From Phlegmacium glaucopus (lineage: Eukaryota > Basidiomycota > Agaricomycetes > Agaricales > Cortinariaceae), in assembly GCA_015039465.1 (NCBI GenBank), contig MU130477.1:430619-494618 (forward strand): a stretch of DNA of 64,000 nt, given 5' to 3'. Positions 24,601 through 36,114 of the stretch are shown one piece after another (the stretch's first letter is position 1; every line of letters starts with the position of its first letter). The position numbers were made by a program, and so were the translations under genes. The notes beneath the pieces are model-generated. The model did not search any database. It was not told where the DNA came from and saw only the letters and a list, made by a program, of their open reading frames with translations.

Positions 24601-25061
24601 TTAGGGTAGTAGTGTTGCCGAGGCTGAGTTTTTCTCGAGCAAGGCTTGCCTGCGCGCTCTGAACTGCAAGTACGCTGCCTGCAATGATGCATCTTGACGG
24701 ATTGTGTAAGCAGGCTCCGGCATGTGAATGAGTGCCAAGGCGGTATTGTTATCACTGGAGAATTGCGAAGAGAGCTCGACGACAATAGAACGGCGCACGC
24801 CACTATCACCGATGACGATATCTAATTGAAGGCGCGGATAAGTTGACCCGATTTTAAGAAGCGTATGGTACACCAGCATTAACAAAAATAAAGGTGGTTT
24901 TTGGAAAGGCAGCATTTGCGATGATGAAAGTTCGACTTCGTTGCCGTATGTATAATCTCGTGTCTGTCTTGGCTAACGATGCATAGCCCTGAAGAGCAAA
25001 CCATCAGAATGTATCCAACAGAAGCATAAGCGGGCACTTGCCATCATGCTGGTTCCACGGC
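24601..25061 (-). pseudogene. N-terminal fragment of a neutral/alkaline ceramidase
   Basis: Spliced on the minus strand, the fragment reads TSMM, then (after an apparent GC-AG intron) GYASLAKTDTRLYIRQRSRT, FIIANAAFPKTTFIFVNA, then (after a second intron) DIVIGDSGVRRSIVVELSSQ and FSSDNNTALALIH. This is the start of non-lysosomal ceramidase, which cleaves ceramide to sphingosine and fatty acid. The family then continues with a zinc-binding THQHSG block. Here the frame instead runs MPEPAYTIRQDAS and ends AYLQFRARRQALLEKNSASA plus a short tail, stopping at 24601-24603. The zinc ligands and the catalytic serine region are missing. One base also seems lost upstream of the first exon. It is a truncated, inactive copy. 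Confidence 0.6.
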
Positions 25062-27726
25062 TGGGTTAATCAAAAAAATTAGAAGATACCCAGAGCCTTT
25101 CGTCAGATTTTAGTTACGCATTATGTCACTGATTCCTGCCAGGTGCGACGGTTTGAACACATTATAATAGCAAATGCCAAATAAAACATTCGCCAAATAC
25201 CAAAAAAATTCGAGATTGCGTCCAACAGTGACCCCAGAAGGTCCCAGAAATCAGACAGCGGTTCAATGTTGAGCATCAGGTGTACTTTTAGTGGCTAGCC
25301 AGCCCTGAGTGTTGTTCGGATAAGAAAAGAGCAGAATAAGGCCAATTGTTTGTGCTGGCAAAGTGGCGGACGCACCTTCACAGTCGGACTCTACTCCGGT
25401 ACTAGATCTCCACCCCATCACCACTCCGTATCACAAATGACTTTTCTTGTTCACGAGGTCATCGGGATGGATGTTTGTCAATTGAAGGTCTTGCGCCTTC
25501 TCTTCTTTGATTATATATTACGATGCCGAACCAAGATATAACACGGTGAGGGTTGTATAAGGTCGATATTAACCACTAAGGAAATCCATGTCTTCGGTTA
25601 ATTAATGAGGTTATGATATATGTTCACTACCAACGTCAGGTTCAAGGTTGTGACAAACGCTGTCAATGGGAGAAAGTGGTTCCCACGTGACACCAGAAAG
25701 AAGAAAAGAATTCCCCGTACTATTTCGATCTTGAGCAGCGTTCCTACCTTCCTAAGCGCCGTGATTACATGAGCGCTTCATAATAGTAATCAGAAGAGCC
25801 AGAAAAGATAGATTGAGCGGTGACTAGGCGGCGCGGAGACCGCAAATGAACATCTTGTTTGCCCCTTGCCACGGTGGGAACAAAAGTATTCGAAAAATAA
25901 AAATAGTTCAGGCAAACTTTAAAACGACATTTACTAGAATCACCTATGAATAACCCTTGATAGCAAAGAAGCAATTCTGAAAGTCCTTTGACCTCGGTAC
26001 GCGAAGACGATTGTTTAGATATCGGCCACTAGTAGCCCTGGCGAACCATCCGACTCTGAATCCTGATTCCCTTCTCAAGGAGAATGACGTAGAACAATAC
26101 AAATTCTAGATGATGTCGCAGTCCGTCCACCGATTGTCGATTCACGCGCGGCCATGATTAGCTCACTGGCAGGCCCGGGGTTTTGGCCTGACTCGTAATT
26201 TGTCAACAAGTAGAATCATGAGACCACTTAGCATGAACTTTGATTTAGAGCGCATGAGAAGTCTTGCAATTAGAATAAGTAACGGGTCTCGCCCCTTCAA
26301 ATTCTACATAATACAAAAGTAGGCATCTCAAAAGATGAGTTAAAAGATAATAGTTTTTCTTTTTTATTTAAAAAGATGCTTAATTAACATTTTCGGCTGC
26401 CGCTGCCGATGTGAGGTTAAGTACTAACTACCTTCATACATAGTATATTACATACCTTATCATAGTCCGATTAGAACTCTGTTCAAAACTACCTTACCAT
26501 GGCTAATAGCTATCTCGCTCTCTGCGACGCATCGGCCTCGATTTGCACTAGACGTGTCTCATGCGCAGGCTAGATGGGGTTCGCGATCCGCGTAGGCCTC
26601 ATCTGTTTCGAAAGACTTAATACCGGTCAACGTCATTTGGTTTACGACTGACTGTAATTAATCTATCCTTCAACAGGAGTCCCGTACCTCGCACTCGTAT
26701 ATGCCTATCAATAGATTCGCATAGAAGTAGCTACAGCGACCATCCTAGTCCCTAGCTGAGGAAATTGTGGTCTGCGAAGAGAGGACTTTGGCCACTACTC
26801 ACTTGCAATATACTTCGTGAGGCAGAGGTACCCAAGGCGATCGTAGAAATCAGTGGCTATTATTGGTAATGCTTTCAGTGAAGGCATCAAATGTAGAAGA
26901 CTCATAAAACCTTCAAACCCTTTGATGAAGATGTCGAGTATAGAGAAAGAACATAATGAATAAGCAGATCTGTTGATAATGATACATTAAGATGCCTTGC
27001 ACTAAGACTGAATTCTTCCAAGTGCGAGTTTATGAAATGATTCATGATCCCAAGCCGTAGAGATCCTGATGATATAAGAGCAAGTGCTCCAACAGTCGAC
27101 ATCCCAAATCCAAGCATGCCAGTCGAGGAGTCTGGCGCAGAATAAACAAAGACCAACATGGAGGTTGTCCCATTGAATATTATTTCCATGCACCCGAAGC
27201 TAGGCTCCTTTGCAAACGTGAGCAGAGCTGAAAGTTCTCCGTATTGTGTCCATTTGAACAAAGAAATCGAATGGATTTTAGATTGAGATTATCGGCTGCA
27301 TGAGAACATTGATGGGACACAAAAAGATTTAAAATCGGACCAATATTGATTAATCGATTGATGATATCGGCCACTGGCAGGGCTGAGACTGCTTAAAGTT
27401 GGTGTATAATTCGGAGACCAGGTATATTGAGTTTTGCAAAGATGCGCAAGCCATTAATAGATTCATATATGCTTTGGTAGCATATGGACCATCAGCGAGG
27501 ACCAGAGGGTGGATGATGTTGATTAAGCAATCTATCTCTCTCCAGTACTTACAAACGGTTCCAAGAGACACTGTCACACAGTCCAGAGGGAAGCGTTTGA
27601 TTATGAGGCATGCCAGTAAAGCGTCGAACTGGGCAAGTTCATCTAGCGGATCGCATCCCTTCAACCGAGCGTTTCTTGCTGCTTTCTAGCGTTCGCTTGC
27701 CGCGAGTTCACAGTATACCACTTAGC
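25062..27726. other. gene-poor region
   Basis: Minus frames at 27350-27664 and 26902-27261 hold a hint of an F-box-like protein (LGTVCKYWREIDCL), but no F-box start and no coherent exon chain was found. No repeat or RNA gene was seen. Confidence 0.25.
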
Positions 27727-27736
27727 ATGACTGTTT

Positions 27737-28269
27737 TAGACCGGTGACCGTCTGTATATGAAGGGGAAATCCTGCGATATACAGACCGGTAAATCTGAGC
27801 TTGAATTGACGTACCGCGCGGCTCCCACGCTCATCCCTATAAAAGGTTAGACGAATTTTGACCTCCCCTAAGCAATCGGTCCGGCTTATAGCCAAATCCT
27901 CCCAGCATTTTTTCCCACCCCTACTATCTTGGCCTCGTACTTGACTTGCTCGACACCTCAAAACTGAGGTACTGGGGATATTGGATTTATTGAAGTGCCT
28001 TACTGATTTTTACTACGTTTGAATCTGATATAGTTGTGTCACCCATGAGAAAACTCGTCGATTTCGTCCAACGGAGAGCATGGATGGGTGTGCGTCACGA
28101 GACGCTGACCGGGAAGATTTGGCGTGAGCCGGACCGATTGTGTAGGGGAGGTCAAAATTCGTCTAACCTTTTATAGAAATGAGCGTGGGAGCCGCGCGGT
28201 ACGGGGATTTAAAGTCAGCTGGACCAGCCTGTATATCGAAGTTTTCATATACAGGATGGTCACGAGCCT
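27737..28269. mobile_element. Mutator-type MITE, 533 bp, 10-bp TSD
   Basis: The ends are inverted repeats of about 145 bp (left 27737-27893, right about 28128-28269 in reverse) that share the core CGCGCGGCTCCCACGCTCAT and, next to it, CTATAAAAGGTTAGACGAAT. The outer ends are TAGACCGGTGACC and, reverse-complemented, AGGCTCGTGACC. The element is flanked by a perfect direct repeat ATGACTGTTT (27727-27736 and 28270-28279). Long terminal inverted repeats with a 9-11-bp duplication are the hallmark of Mutator-like elements. There is no transposase inside. Confidence 0.8.
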
Positions 28270-28709
28270 ATGACTGTTTGGTTACCATTCAATGAGCAAA
28301 AATATATTCACGTGATGTCAGATCTTCTTATGTAAACTTGAACAAGCGAAGCCGGAGCTCTGAAGGTTATGTAATTTCTAGGATCATCGTTCAAGTTGGC
28401 CGCTGATGCGCCGTGCGGTTGCCAACTCTAGTCTACACAACAACGTTAGGATCGGAGAGCAAACCTAATTGAAGATAAACATGTTCGGCAATATGTAAGG
28501 AAAAGGTTTTTTGCATTTCACCGCAGTTCTGACAATTCAAAAAGCAATCAAAAAGTTACATGTCTGAGCGACCGGATAATTGGTTCCTTTGACGACATCC
28601 TTTGTCGTTGAGCGGAAGTAAGTATCACAAAGGCCTACGGAATAATTCATATACATGAAACGAAACAGGACAGCCCAATGAAAACGGGGCTTCTTTTGCT
28701 CGATAAATC
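28270..28709. other. 5' flank of the dynamin-like gene
   Basis: No gene or repeat recognised. Expected to contain the promoter of the plus-strand GTPase. Confidence 0.3.
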
Positions 28710-31666
28710 ATGTACGTGTCGGAGGCAGGTTCAAATTCTGGCATGAGTATTTCAGACGACGACTGTTTCGAATTTACAGAACCTCCAATGCCTTCCTTTG
28801 CGCCTACTCCCAATACAAGCAATTCCTCATCAGACAGTGGCGACGATGTTGGTGTTGGCCTCTCCAACCCCCAGCTTTCTCAAGGGCGCCGAATGATGCT
28901 TGATCTGGTCAACCGGCTGCACAGCACGGGGTCTCTTTTCTCCTTTATCTTGCCGCTGTATTTGGTCGCTCATTTATTCTACTATTCAGTGTTCAAGTGG
29001 ACATTGACCTTCCTCAAATTGCTGTCATTGGCTCCCAGAGCGCCGGTAAATCGTCACTTATTGAATCCATCTCAGGGATCACCTTGCCTCGAGCAGCAGG
29101 AACTTGCACACGGTATGTTGTCTTTCCTTCAAAAAGAATTTATGACCTTGCAACTAAAGCGTGAAATCTTTAGTTGTCCAACGGAATGTCGTCTTTCTCG
29201 CTCCGATACCCCCTGGCAATGTATCGTCTCTCTACGCTTCATCACCGATTCCGGTGGCCAACTCCTTGGCCAGGCACGGAACCAGATATTTGGAAGTATT
29301 ATCTATGATAAAGCCCATGTTGAAGAACGTATTCGACGAGCTCAAAGGGCTATTCTTAATCCAAAAAAGCCTGCTAAACACTTCTTGGAGAATGTGGACG
29401 AAGATCAACGTGGTTCCGAATTAAGTTTCTCAAGTAACTGTGTTTCCTTACAGGTCAGTGGTCCAGATGTCGCGGATCTTTCGTTTTGTGATCTTCCTGG
29501 TGAGTTCACGGAATGATTACTTGTTACACCGTGCTAAAGGTTTTATAGGTCTTATTGCCAGCGTTAGCAGCACTCGAGGCAGTGGTAATGACATTGCTCT
29601 TGTGGAAAGTTTGGTTACTAGCTATATAAAGAAGCCAAGTTGCATTATCTTGTTGACCGTTGCATGTGAAAGTATGTATTTGAAAATCATTCCCTCGTTC
29701 GGTTTACTGAGCATTTTCTCCAGCCGACTTCGAAAATCAAGGAGCCCATCGTCTTACTAAGGTATATGATCCGGAAGGAAAGCGTACAATTGGTACGTCG
29801 GGTTGCTTAAAAAAATTCCTTTAATTATTACTTACCATTATCTATTCTAGGTGTTCTTACGAAACCCGACCGCATCCCAACGGGTGAAGAAGCCAATTGG
29901 CTCCCATTTATTCGAAATGAAAAGGAAACTCTCGAAAACAATTGGTATTGCGTAAAACAGCCCAGCTCCAACGACATCAAGCAAAACATTACGTGGATGG
30001 GGGCAAGACGTCGGGAAAACGAATTTTTCTCGATGACCCCTCCCTGGTCGGAGCTCGACGCAATGCACCAAAAATACCTAAGGACGTCCAACTTAGTGGA
30101 GAGGTTGAGCTCGATCCTGTCAGATTTGATTTCAAAAAGGTTCGTACTGATTTTTTTCTAAAATCATCCAGTGTTCTAATCACTAGAAATACCTAGACTT
30201 CCCCAAATTCAGGACGAGCTGGAGAAGACAATCATTCGGACCCGTTCTCTCCTAGTTGAGCTCCCAAGAGCACCTTCTTCTGACCCACGAAACGAAATTT
30301 CAACTCTCCTACACAACTTCACTAGCGACCTTGCTCGTCATATTGAGGGCGTTCCTGACGAGGATGGGCTTCTCCAAGCCATCCGCCCTGCCCAGGAAAG
30401 GTTCCGCAAGGTAATCAGGATGACGGCCCCTAATTTCCGCCCTTTTGAACAAAAGTACGAGGGTCAACGACATCTGGGACGTCCGTCGTTTTTGGTCAAT
30501 GAAGAAGGAGAGGAAGGCGAGGATGAAGCTAGCGAAACTGAGGATGAGTTGGGGAGTCGGTCTACCTCCTTTGCTGGGAAAAAACGTAAGCGAGTGGCGA
30601 ATAAGATTTACATTGACGAGGTTATGGAGAGGGCCCGTCGGTTAGTGGTTTTGCATATCATTTATCATATCCTCGACATCATGCTTGATCTTATTGTAGC
30701 GCTTGCACACGCGAATTGCCTGGAAACTACCCGTTCGTTGTTCAAAAAACCTTTATTGAACGTATCATCGAGGAATGGCATGCACCTGCCATTGTCCTAT
30801 GCAAGACCGGTTCATAATGCGATCTTGGAACATGTCAAAAAACTCGTACACAAACATTTCCATGAATTTGGGCAAGGCCACCTTGAGCAACGTATAAAGT
30901 GCGTATTTTTCATCTTACAGTGCTCAACAAGATATTGATCTGAATACAGAGCCATCATCCAACAACACATCAAGCAGAGTGTTGACCGTGCTGAAGCCAA
31001 GGTCTCTTGGCTGCTCGAAATCGAAGACCGGCCTTTCTCCTTGAATACACACTATCTCTCCAACTACAAGAGTAAGTTTTTGGCACACTATAAAGGATCT
31101 CGCGAAAAGTACGAACGCTCCGAGCTTGCCAACATGATTGACCAGTATACTCCCCCTACCCCTGGTGTCGCCAACTTCTCTTCGAGCGGAAAAGGGAACC
31201 CAAGCCAGCAACCGCCAGTGACTGGAATAGCCAAGGTCTTGGCAGGATTGGCAGAAGTCGGGATGTCTGGTATCAAAGCTGAAGATTTGCCCAAGCTGTT
31301 GCCTCCCGATAGAATGGAGCCTGCATTGACGATCATGGCCGACGTGAGGGCATATTTCCAGGGTTTGTTCCCACCTTTTCCTTCTTTGTGAGATTTTCTG
31401 ATAAACTCTTCCCATAATCAGTGGCATACAAGCGCTTCACCGATAACGTACCACTGGCTATTGATCGTGAGCTCGTTCAAGGGGCCGAGCGCGATTTACT
31501 TCGCGCATTGTATTCTAACCTAGGCATCAATGGGTCAGAGGGCACTAGAATCTGCAGGGAATTGGCGCAGGAGAGCCCCCAGATATCCGATAGAAGGGTG
31601 GACTTGCAGAAGAAGTTGGAAAGGCTGGAGATTGCGAGTCGAGAGCTATTGCATATTGGTGTCTGA
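28710..31666 (+). CDS. dynamin-like GTPase
   Basis: Large GTPase that assembles on membranes and uses GTP hydrolysis to remodel them. An acidic/Ser N-terminus ([20 protein letters not shown]) precedes the GTPase domain. After the first intron come [13 protein letters not shown] and the P-loop GSQSAGKSS (G1, about 29030-29055), then [11 protein letters not shown] (switch I), DLPG (G3, about 29495), [14 protein letters not shown] and TKPD (G4, about 29860). A stalk follows with [17 protein letters not shown] helices, interrupted by an acidic insert ([16 protein letters not shown]). The C-terminal GTPase effector domain is [20 protein letters not shown] to ELLHIGV with the stop at 31664-31666. 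There is no PH or proline-rich domain, so it resembles the Mx/vacuolar-sorting-like group expanded in mushrooms. All introns splice in frame; the gene looks intact. Confidence 0.88.
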
Positions 31667-32801
31667 TGCCAGGGGCCTGCTTATTCATAGAGAAGACGTG
31701 TCTGATAATTGCACAATTCATACTCTCGCGCGATACATTCCCTCTTACCACTCTGTCATCATCGACCTTCCTGGATAAAGTAGTTTGGATTTGCGACGGG
31801 GAGAAGACGTTCAGTACGTTCAGTGACGGTTGGCTTTATGGTCAATAGCATTCAGTGTGTGAATCGGAATTCTGTGATGCACTATTTCTTCTATCACAAA
31901 AGTGTTCAGAGAACGGGTATTCGTGCGGGTTCAGCCGGTCGGCTTTTTCGGAATAGTCGTCAGATCTTTGCACTGTGAAGGCAATTTTCAGCCGAAGTGC
32001 TGCCTATCAAACCAAAAGTCCAAGCTTGTAAGGTCTGTCCGCCATCTTTCATTGTACCAAATCTCTCGAATCTAACAGGCGTCATCTACAGAGCCCTAGG
32101 AATTCAGTCAGAAAGCTTCCAGTCGACTGGAGGAGCGCCATTTACCCACAACTGCATTTCCCTGGATCAACTCGAAAATAAAAGTCATGGCGTTACAAGG
32201 GATATGCAGATAAGTGTAAGATATCTGTTCGACACTGATCTGACAGAACTCGGATCTGCCGTGCTGAAGGCAATGACCCACTTAGACCAGTCAGTATACA
32301 CAGTATTGCGTGTCTCATTATGCCCAGCCTCTGAGACAAGGACAGGGTATAATAATATGCTGATCCGAATTCGCGGATCGTAAACCTGCAAAGTACTAGC
32401 ATCCACTCACGAGTCATCCGCACTCGTGGAGAGCCTTAGTAATAGTAGCTCTCCGCCAAGAAGGACGCCGTCTGAGGAGAGAGCTAAAAACACTGATATC
32501 TCGGACATGCCCCGATATCTACCGATTTTTCTCTTTCCCATCTAATTTTAAGGACCTGCAGAACCCGCGCCTTATGGAAAGCTATGCTAGCTCAAGCATA
32601 AGCATATCTGTAAACTGGCTGCGGTGAGGCAGGTATATTAGCTTCATATATTCCAGAAGATTCTTGAGGCAGTAAATACTCAGAAAATGCCGCACCTCCG
32701 CGTCAGACGCGCGGCCGTCTCTAGCATATATAACGACCCTTGTTCAACAGAAATATTCCACAACATCCGCCTCCCAACTCCTCTCATCATTCACCATAAT
32801 A
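31667..32801. other. intergenic region with one low-copy repeat
   Basis: Apart from the repeat at 32022-32297, no coding region is supported. Just before 32802 the sequence gcatatataacg (about 32725) could serve as a TATA box for the next gene. Confidence 0.35.
32022..32297 (+). repeat. low-copy repeat R0, uninterrupted copy
   Basis: The same sequence exists as scattered pieces at 36615-36627 plus 36943-36970, 56081-56155, 61149-61204 and 61538-61690, in the same order and orientation. The second copy was therefore split by later insertions, and this copy acts as the empty-site reference. Shared landmarks are TCTGTCCGCCATCTTTCATT, ATCTACAGAGC, GAATTCAGT, AGAAAGCTTCCA and AAGGGATATGCAGATAAGTG. 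Its nature is unknown; no open frame spans it. Confidence 0.75.
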
Positions 32802-33679
32802 ATGGCGTCTCCGGTGCGAGGTCGTATGAAACACCGGAAAAAGCGCCCAGATTCTGGAGATGGATCCCATCTTGAAGACATCATCCTCATTGGCAGAACA
32901 ATTGAAACAGTCGCAGTGATTCTAGTAGCATCGAATGAGATTGCTGAGGCAGCAACGGTAATTCCTCTCCTAACCACTCTCGTGTTTACTTTTTATTCAT
33001 GATATTCGACCTATCAGGAACAGAATCACGCCGCTGAACCTCTAAGACGCGTATCGGAGTTGTCTGAATCTCTATGGACGGAAATTAAATCGCACCGCGT
33101 CGAGGTTTTTCCTTCCGAGCCGATATACAACTGCCTCGAGGCATATTCATCGTACGTGATGTTTGCTCTGGATCTCTTATTTCTGACTCAGTGCTCAACC
33201 TAGAATTCTTTGTGATGTCCGCACTAAGGCGCGGTCCAAAGAACTCGTATCCAGCGATGCACATGATCTTGCCCAACAAATAGAAGCGTCCTTCCAGAAC
33301 TTCAAGGTATGATGTACTTTTCTACGGAGACCCTATAGGCATTGAGCAAGATCATCATAGAAAACTCTTGATTGTGTTGCATCAATGTCTAATTCCCGTG
33401 AGTATATTCTATGTATGGGTGCCGTCCGCATCGTCCTTAATGATGGATTATAGACCTCTTCCCGTATGCTCATGACTTTGTGATTACTGGAGGGCAATTC
33501 AACATTGCAAACAACTCGGTTGATATCAAAGATCGCCAAAAAATGGTATGTTCATATCCTCCAAATATAAGAACTAAAGACTTACCAGCTATCGGGTTTG
33601 ATAGATGGAGATGCACCGAGACGTTCGACATATCAAATTTATAATCATCATTTTATTTGGTTCAGCAGGTCACAGGTGA
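32802..33679 (+). CDS. small unassigned protein, about 190 residues
   Basis: Splicing gives MASPVRGRMKHRKKRPDSGD, a helical part (LIGRTIETVAVILVASNEIA; LRRVSELSESLWTEIKSHR), then ARSKELVSSDAHDLAQQIEA, and a C-terminal exon HLFPYAHDFVITGGQFNIAN followed by NSVDIKDRQKM. The phrase DFVITGGQFN resembles the linker seen in many mushroom NLR-like and kinase-like proteins just before the main domain (FxIxGGxFxxV). This could be the N-terminal adaptor part of such a protein, or a stand-alone relative. Exon choice near 33305-33460 is ambiguous, and the final exon (MEMHRDVRHIKFIIIILFG) ends soon at 33677-33679. It may be a truncated gene. A TATA-like box lies about 75 bases upstream. Confidence 0.45.
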
Positions 33680-33936
33680 TTCGTTGAATGGAGCTGATTT
33701 AAGATTACTCCGGTTCCTTCAATGACCCTTGTCTCCTCCCCCCCCCCTCCTCTCCCCCCCCCAACATGCCTGTGGTCCTGCGCCACTGGTACTGTACTAC
33801 CTCACTCAATTCGGCAGTCACACGACCTTTTTGCACTTTTGAGAAATCGGATAAATCGAAAATAAAATAAATCCGGGGTCAAAAAAAGTCGGCGTGACGC
33901 GTGACTGCCGAACTGAATGAAATGGTACAGTATCAC

Positions 33937-34158
33937 TGTTGAAAGGCTCGAGGCAACGATAAGATGAGGGCGACAATAGAATTTTTGGGAGGTAAACGCG
34001 TGAGGTACAAACTGTAAACTACCAGCTTAAGTACATATTTTGTATTACTATAACGGGCAAATAAAGGTTTTTTAACTACAATCATAAATCATACGCTATT
34101 GTTGCATAATTGGAGATAGGAATGAAACTGTTTGTATTATGAAATTAATATTCCAACA
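33937..34158 (-). repeat. LTR of the gag-only element (3' LTR)
   Basis: 222 bp, TG...CA ends, near-identical to the copy at 36115-36336 (one visible difference, aag t/g aca). The near-identity suggests recent insertion. Confidence 0.85.
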
Positions 34159-34206
34159 TACCCCCGCAAACAGTGAAATGACCATAAAAAATATACCCCC
34201 GGAAGC

Positions 34207-35892
34207 CTAAAATGCTTCATCAATTTCGGAGTCATTTTCTTCGGCAAAATTAGCATATTCAATTTTTAAGGGTTTGTCCGCAGACTCAGCGGGACAATTG
34301 GCATGATAATGGCCCTTTTTTCCGCATTTGAAGCATGTGATATGCATGAGCTGGTGTGGGGTGGAACTTGTGACGGCCATCGCTTCATCAATTTGGTCAG
34401 AAGTTGTCGGCTGCTGGCGTGTGTGATGGTGGGAAAAATGTTGACGCTGGTATTCATTTACTAGCCGTGCGATAACAAGAGGAAGGGTGTAATCGAGATC
34501 GGATGTGGCATCAAGTGATATGAGGAAAGGGTCGTACGAATGGGGAAGTCCAGATGTGATGGCCAATATAATATCATCATCACTGACTTTAACATCGGCT
34601 TCTTCAAGTAAAAAGGCAGTATGGCGGACGCGGGCAACATAAGCAGACATGGTTTTGGTGCGTTCGAGATGAAGATGGTGAAAACAGCGACGTAAAGCAA
34701 TGATGGTCGAGCGACCACGGGATTGATGGATAGTGATGAGGCTGGTCCAGATTATCATAGGGTCCGGATCACGGCAGTGAGTGAGTTGGGATGGTGTGAC
34801 ACAGAGAATAATTTCTGCTCGGGCTTCCGATTGTTTTCGATAGAAATCTCTAACCTTTTTCGAGCCTTCAGTCCCCCCAGGGTGTCTCTTTGTTCCATTG
34901 ACATAATCCAATAAATCCTTTCTTGTTAACATAGCTTCCATATAGATTTTCCACTCATGAAAGTTTCCATCGGTAAGCTTATCAAAATTGGTTTTGGCGG
35001 TAGTGATGTGCGGGCCCGGCTCGGCCTGAAAGCCTCGGCTTAGGCTCGGCTTTCGAGGGCTCAGGCTTGGCAGAATTCAAGCCCGAGCCTTGAGCCTTGG
35101 GCCTGAGCCGTGGCTTCTGGCTACAGAAACTACTTTACTGCATTATCTAAACATTTAATTGCATATTACATGTAGTAGTACAACCTACCTTGTATTCCCT
35201 CGGTTGTGGTGCATACAGTGAGGAGACCACCGGCTGCAACGCGGCCACCCACACATATCACCTGCTTAGCTATTTTAAGATCATCCAACATGAAGTCACG
35301 AACCTGTTCCAGCCGTGACAAGTTGAGAGCGTGGTTGTTAGACACCACAGAGACGACGAGCGAACACGAATTCGCTGCTGTGGATGATGTTCGATGGCGA
35401 CGATGAGCTATGGACCAGAACTGGTACGATAGTGGGCTCGAAAATGTCGTGTGTGGTTGAGTGGGATCGTCGACAATATGGGAAAGAGCAGAAAGGACAA
35501 AATGTAAGGGAATGAGGAACAATAGGGAGATATATAGGGCATTCAAGAAAGTTGCTGATACGAATTTACATGCTTAAAATTTGTATTTGTTTGTCCGGGC
35601 CTTTCACCCTAGAGCCGAAATTGCGAGCGCAGCAAGCAGTTACAGCAATTATATAAGTGAAAAGAAATCAGTTTCAAGGAAGTGGATCTTTTTCTATTGA
35701 GTCTCTTAATTAAATGCATTGTTTGGCATGCATTTACACAAGTTTCAGGCCGCGGCTCAGGCCCACGGCTTGGGCTTAGCAAAATTGACGCCTGAGCCCC
35801 AGGCCGCCTCAAGCCATGAACACGGCTCAGGCTCGGCTTGGGCCGGCTTAGGGCTTCGAGCCCAAACCGGCACATCACTATTTGGCAGGCAT
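34207..35892 (-). pseudogene. copia gag with CCHC zinc knuckle, interrupted by a hAT MITE
   Basis: Capsid-type polyprotein. The ATG at 35892 gives MPAK, then the frame is cut by the MITE at 35001-35880 and resumes at 35000 with TNFDKLTDGNFHEWKIYMEA. The body shows the copia gag fold (WTSLITIHQSRGRSTIIALR; ILAITSGLPHSYDPFLISLD). A CCHC knuckle, CFKCGKKGHYHANCP (about 34335-34290), binds RNA. The C-terminus is acidic (EENDSEIDEAF). Apart from the insertion the frame is open, so gag was intact until recently. Confidence 0.8.
35001..35880. mobile_element. hAT MITE, 880 bp, 8-bp TSD
   Basis: Terminal repeats start TAGTGATGTGCGGGCCCGG; the right end in reverse is TAGTGATGTGCCGGTTTGGG. Flanking duplication TTTGGCGG / TTTGGCAG (34993-35000, 35881-35888; one mismatch). 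Both subterminal regions are rich in GGCTCGG/CTCGGGC-like units. No transposase was recognised; the minus frame at 35166-35546 is unassigned. The TAGNGATGTGC ends and 8-bp duplication are classical hAT features. Confidence 0.8.
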
Positions 35893-36114
35893 ATTCGGTT
35901 AATAATGGTGATGGCAGCAAACAATAACAAATGACGGCACTCGACAATTCAGATTTGGCCCCGGTGGCAACGACGACAACTGTTATTCGGCTACAGCAAG
36001 CAGGAACGACGACGATGACAGATTCGGCAAATAGGGATTCGGCCTCCTTAGGCAAGATCGGGTAAGTGCTCGAGAGGCACCAGTGAAGGTAGAGACAATG
36101 GGGTCACGCATTTA

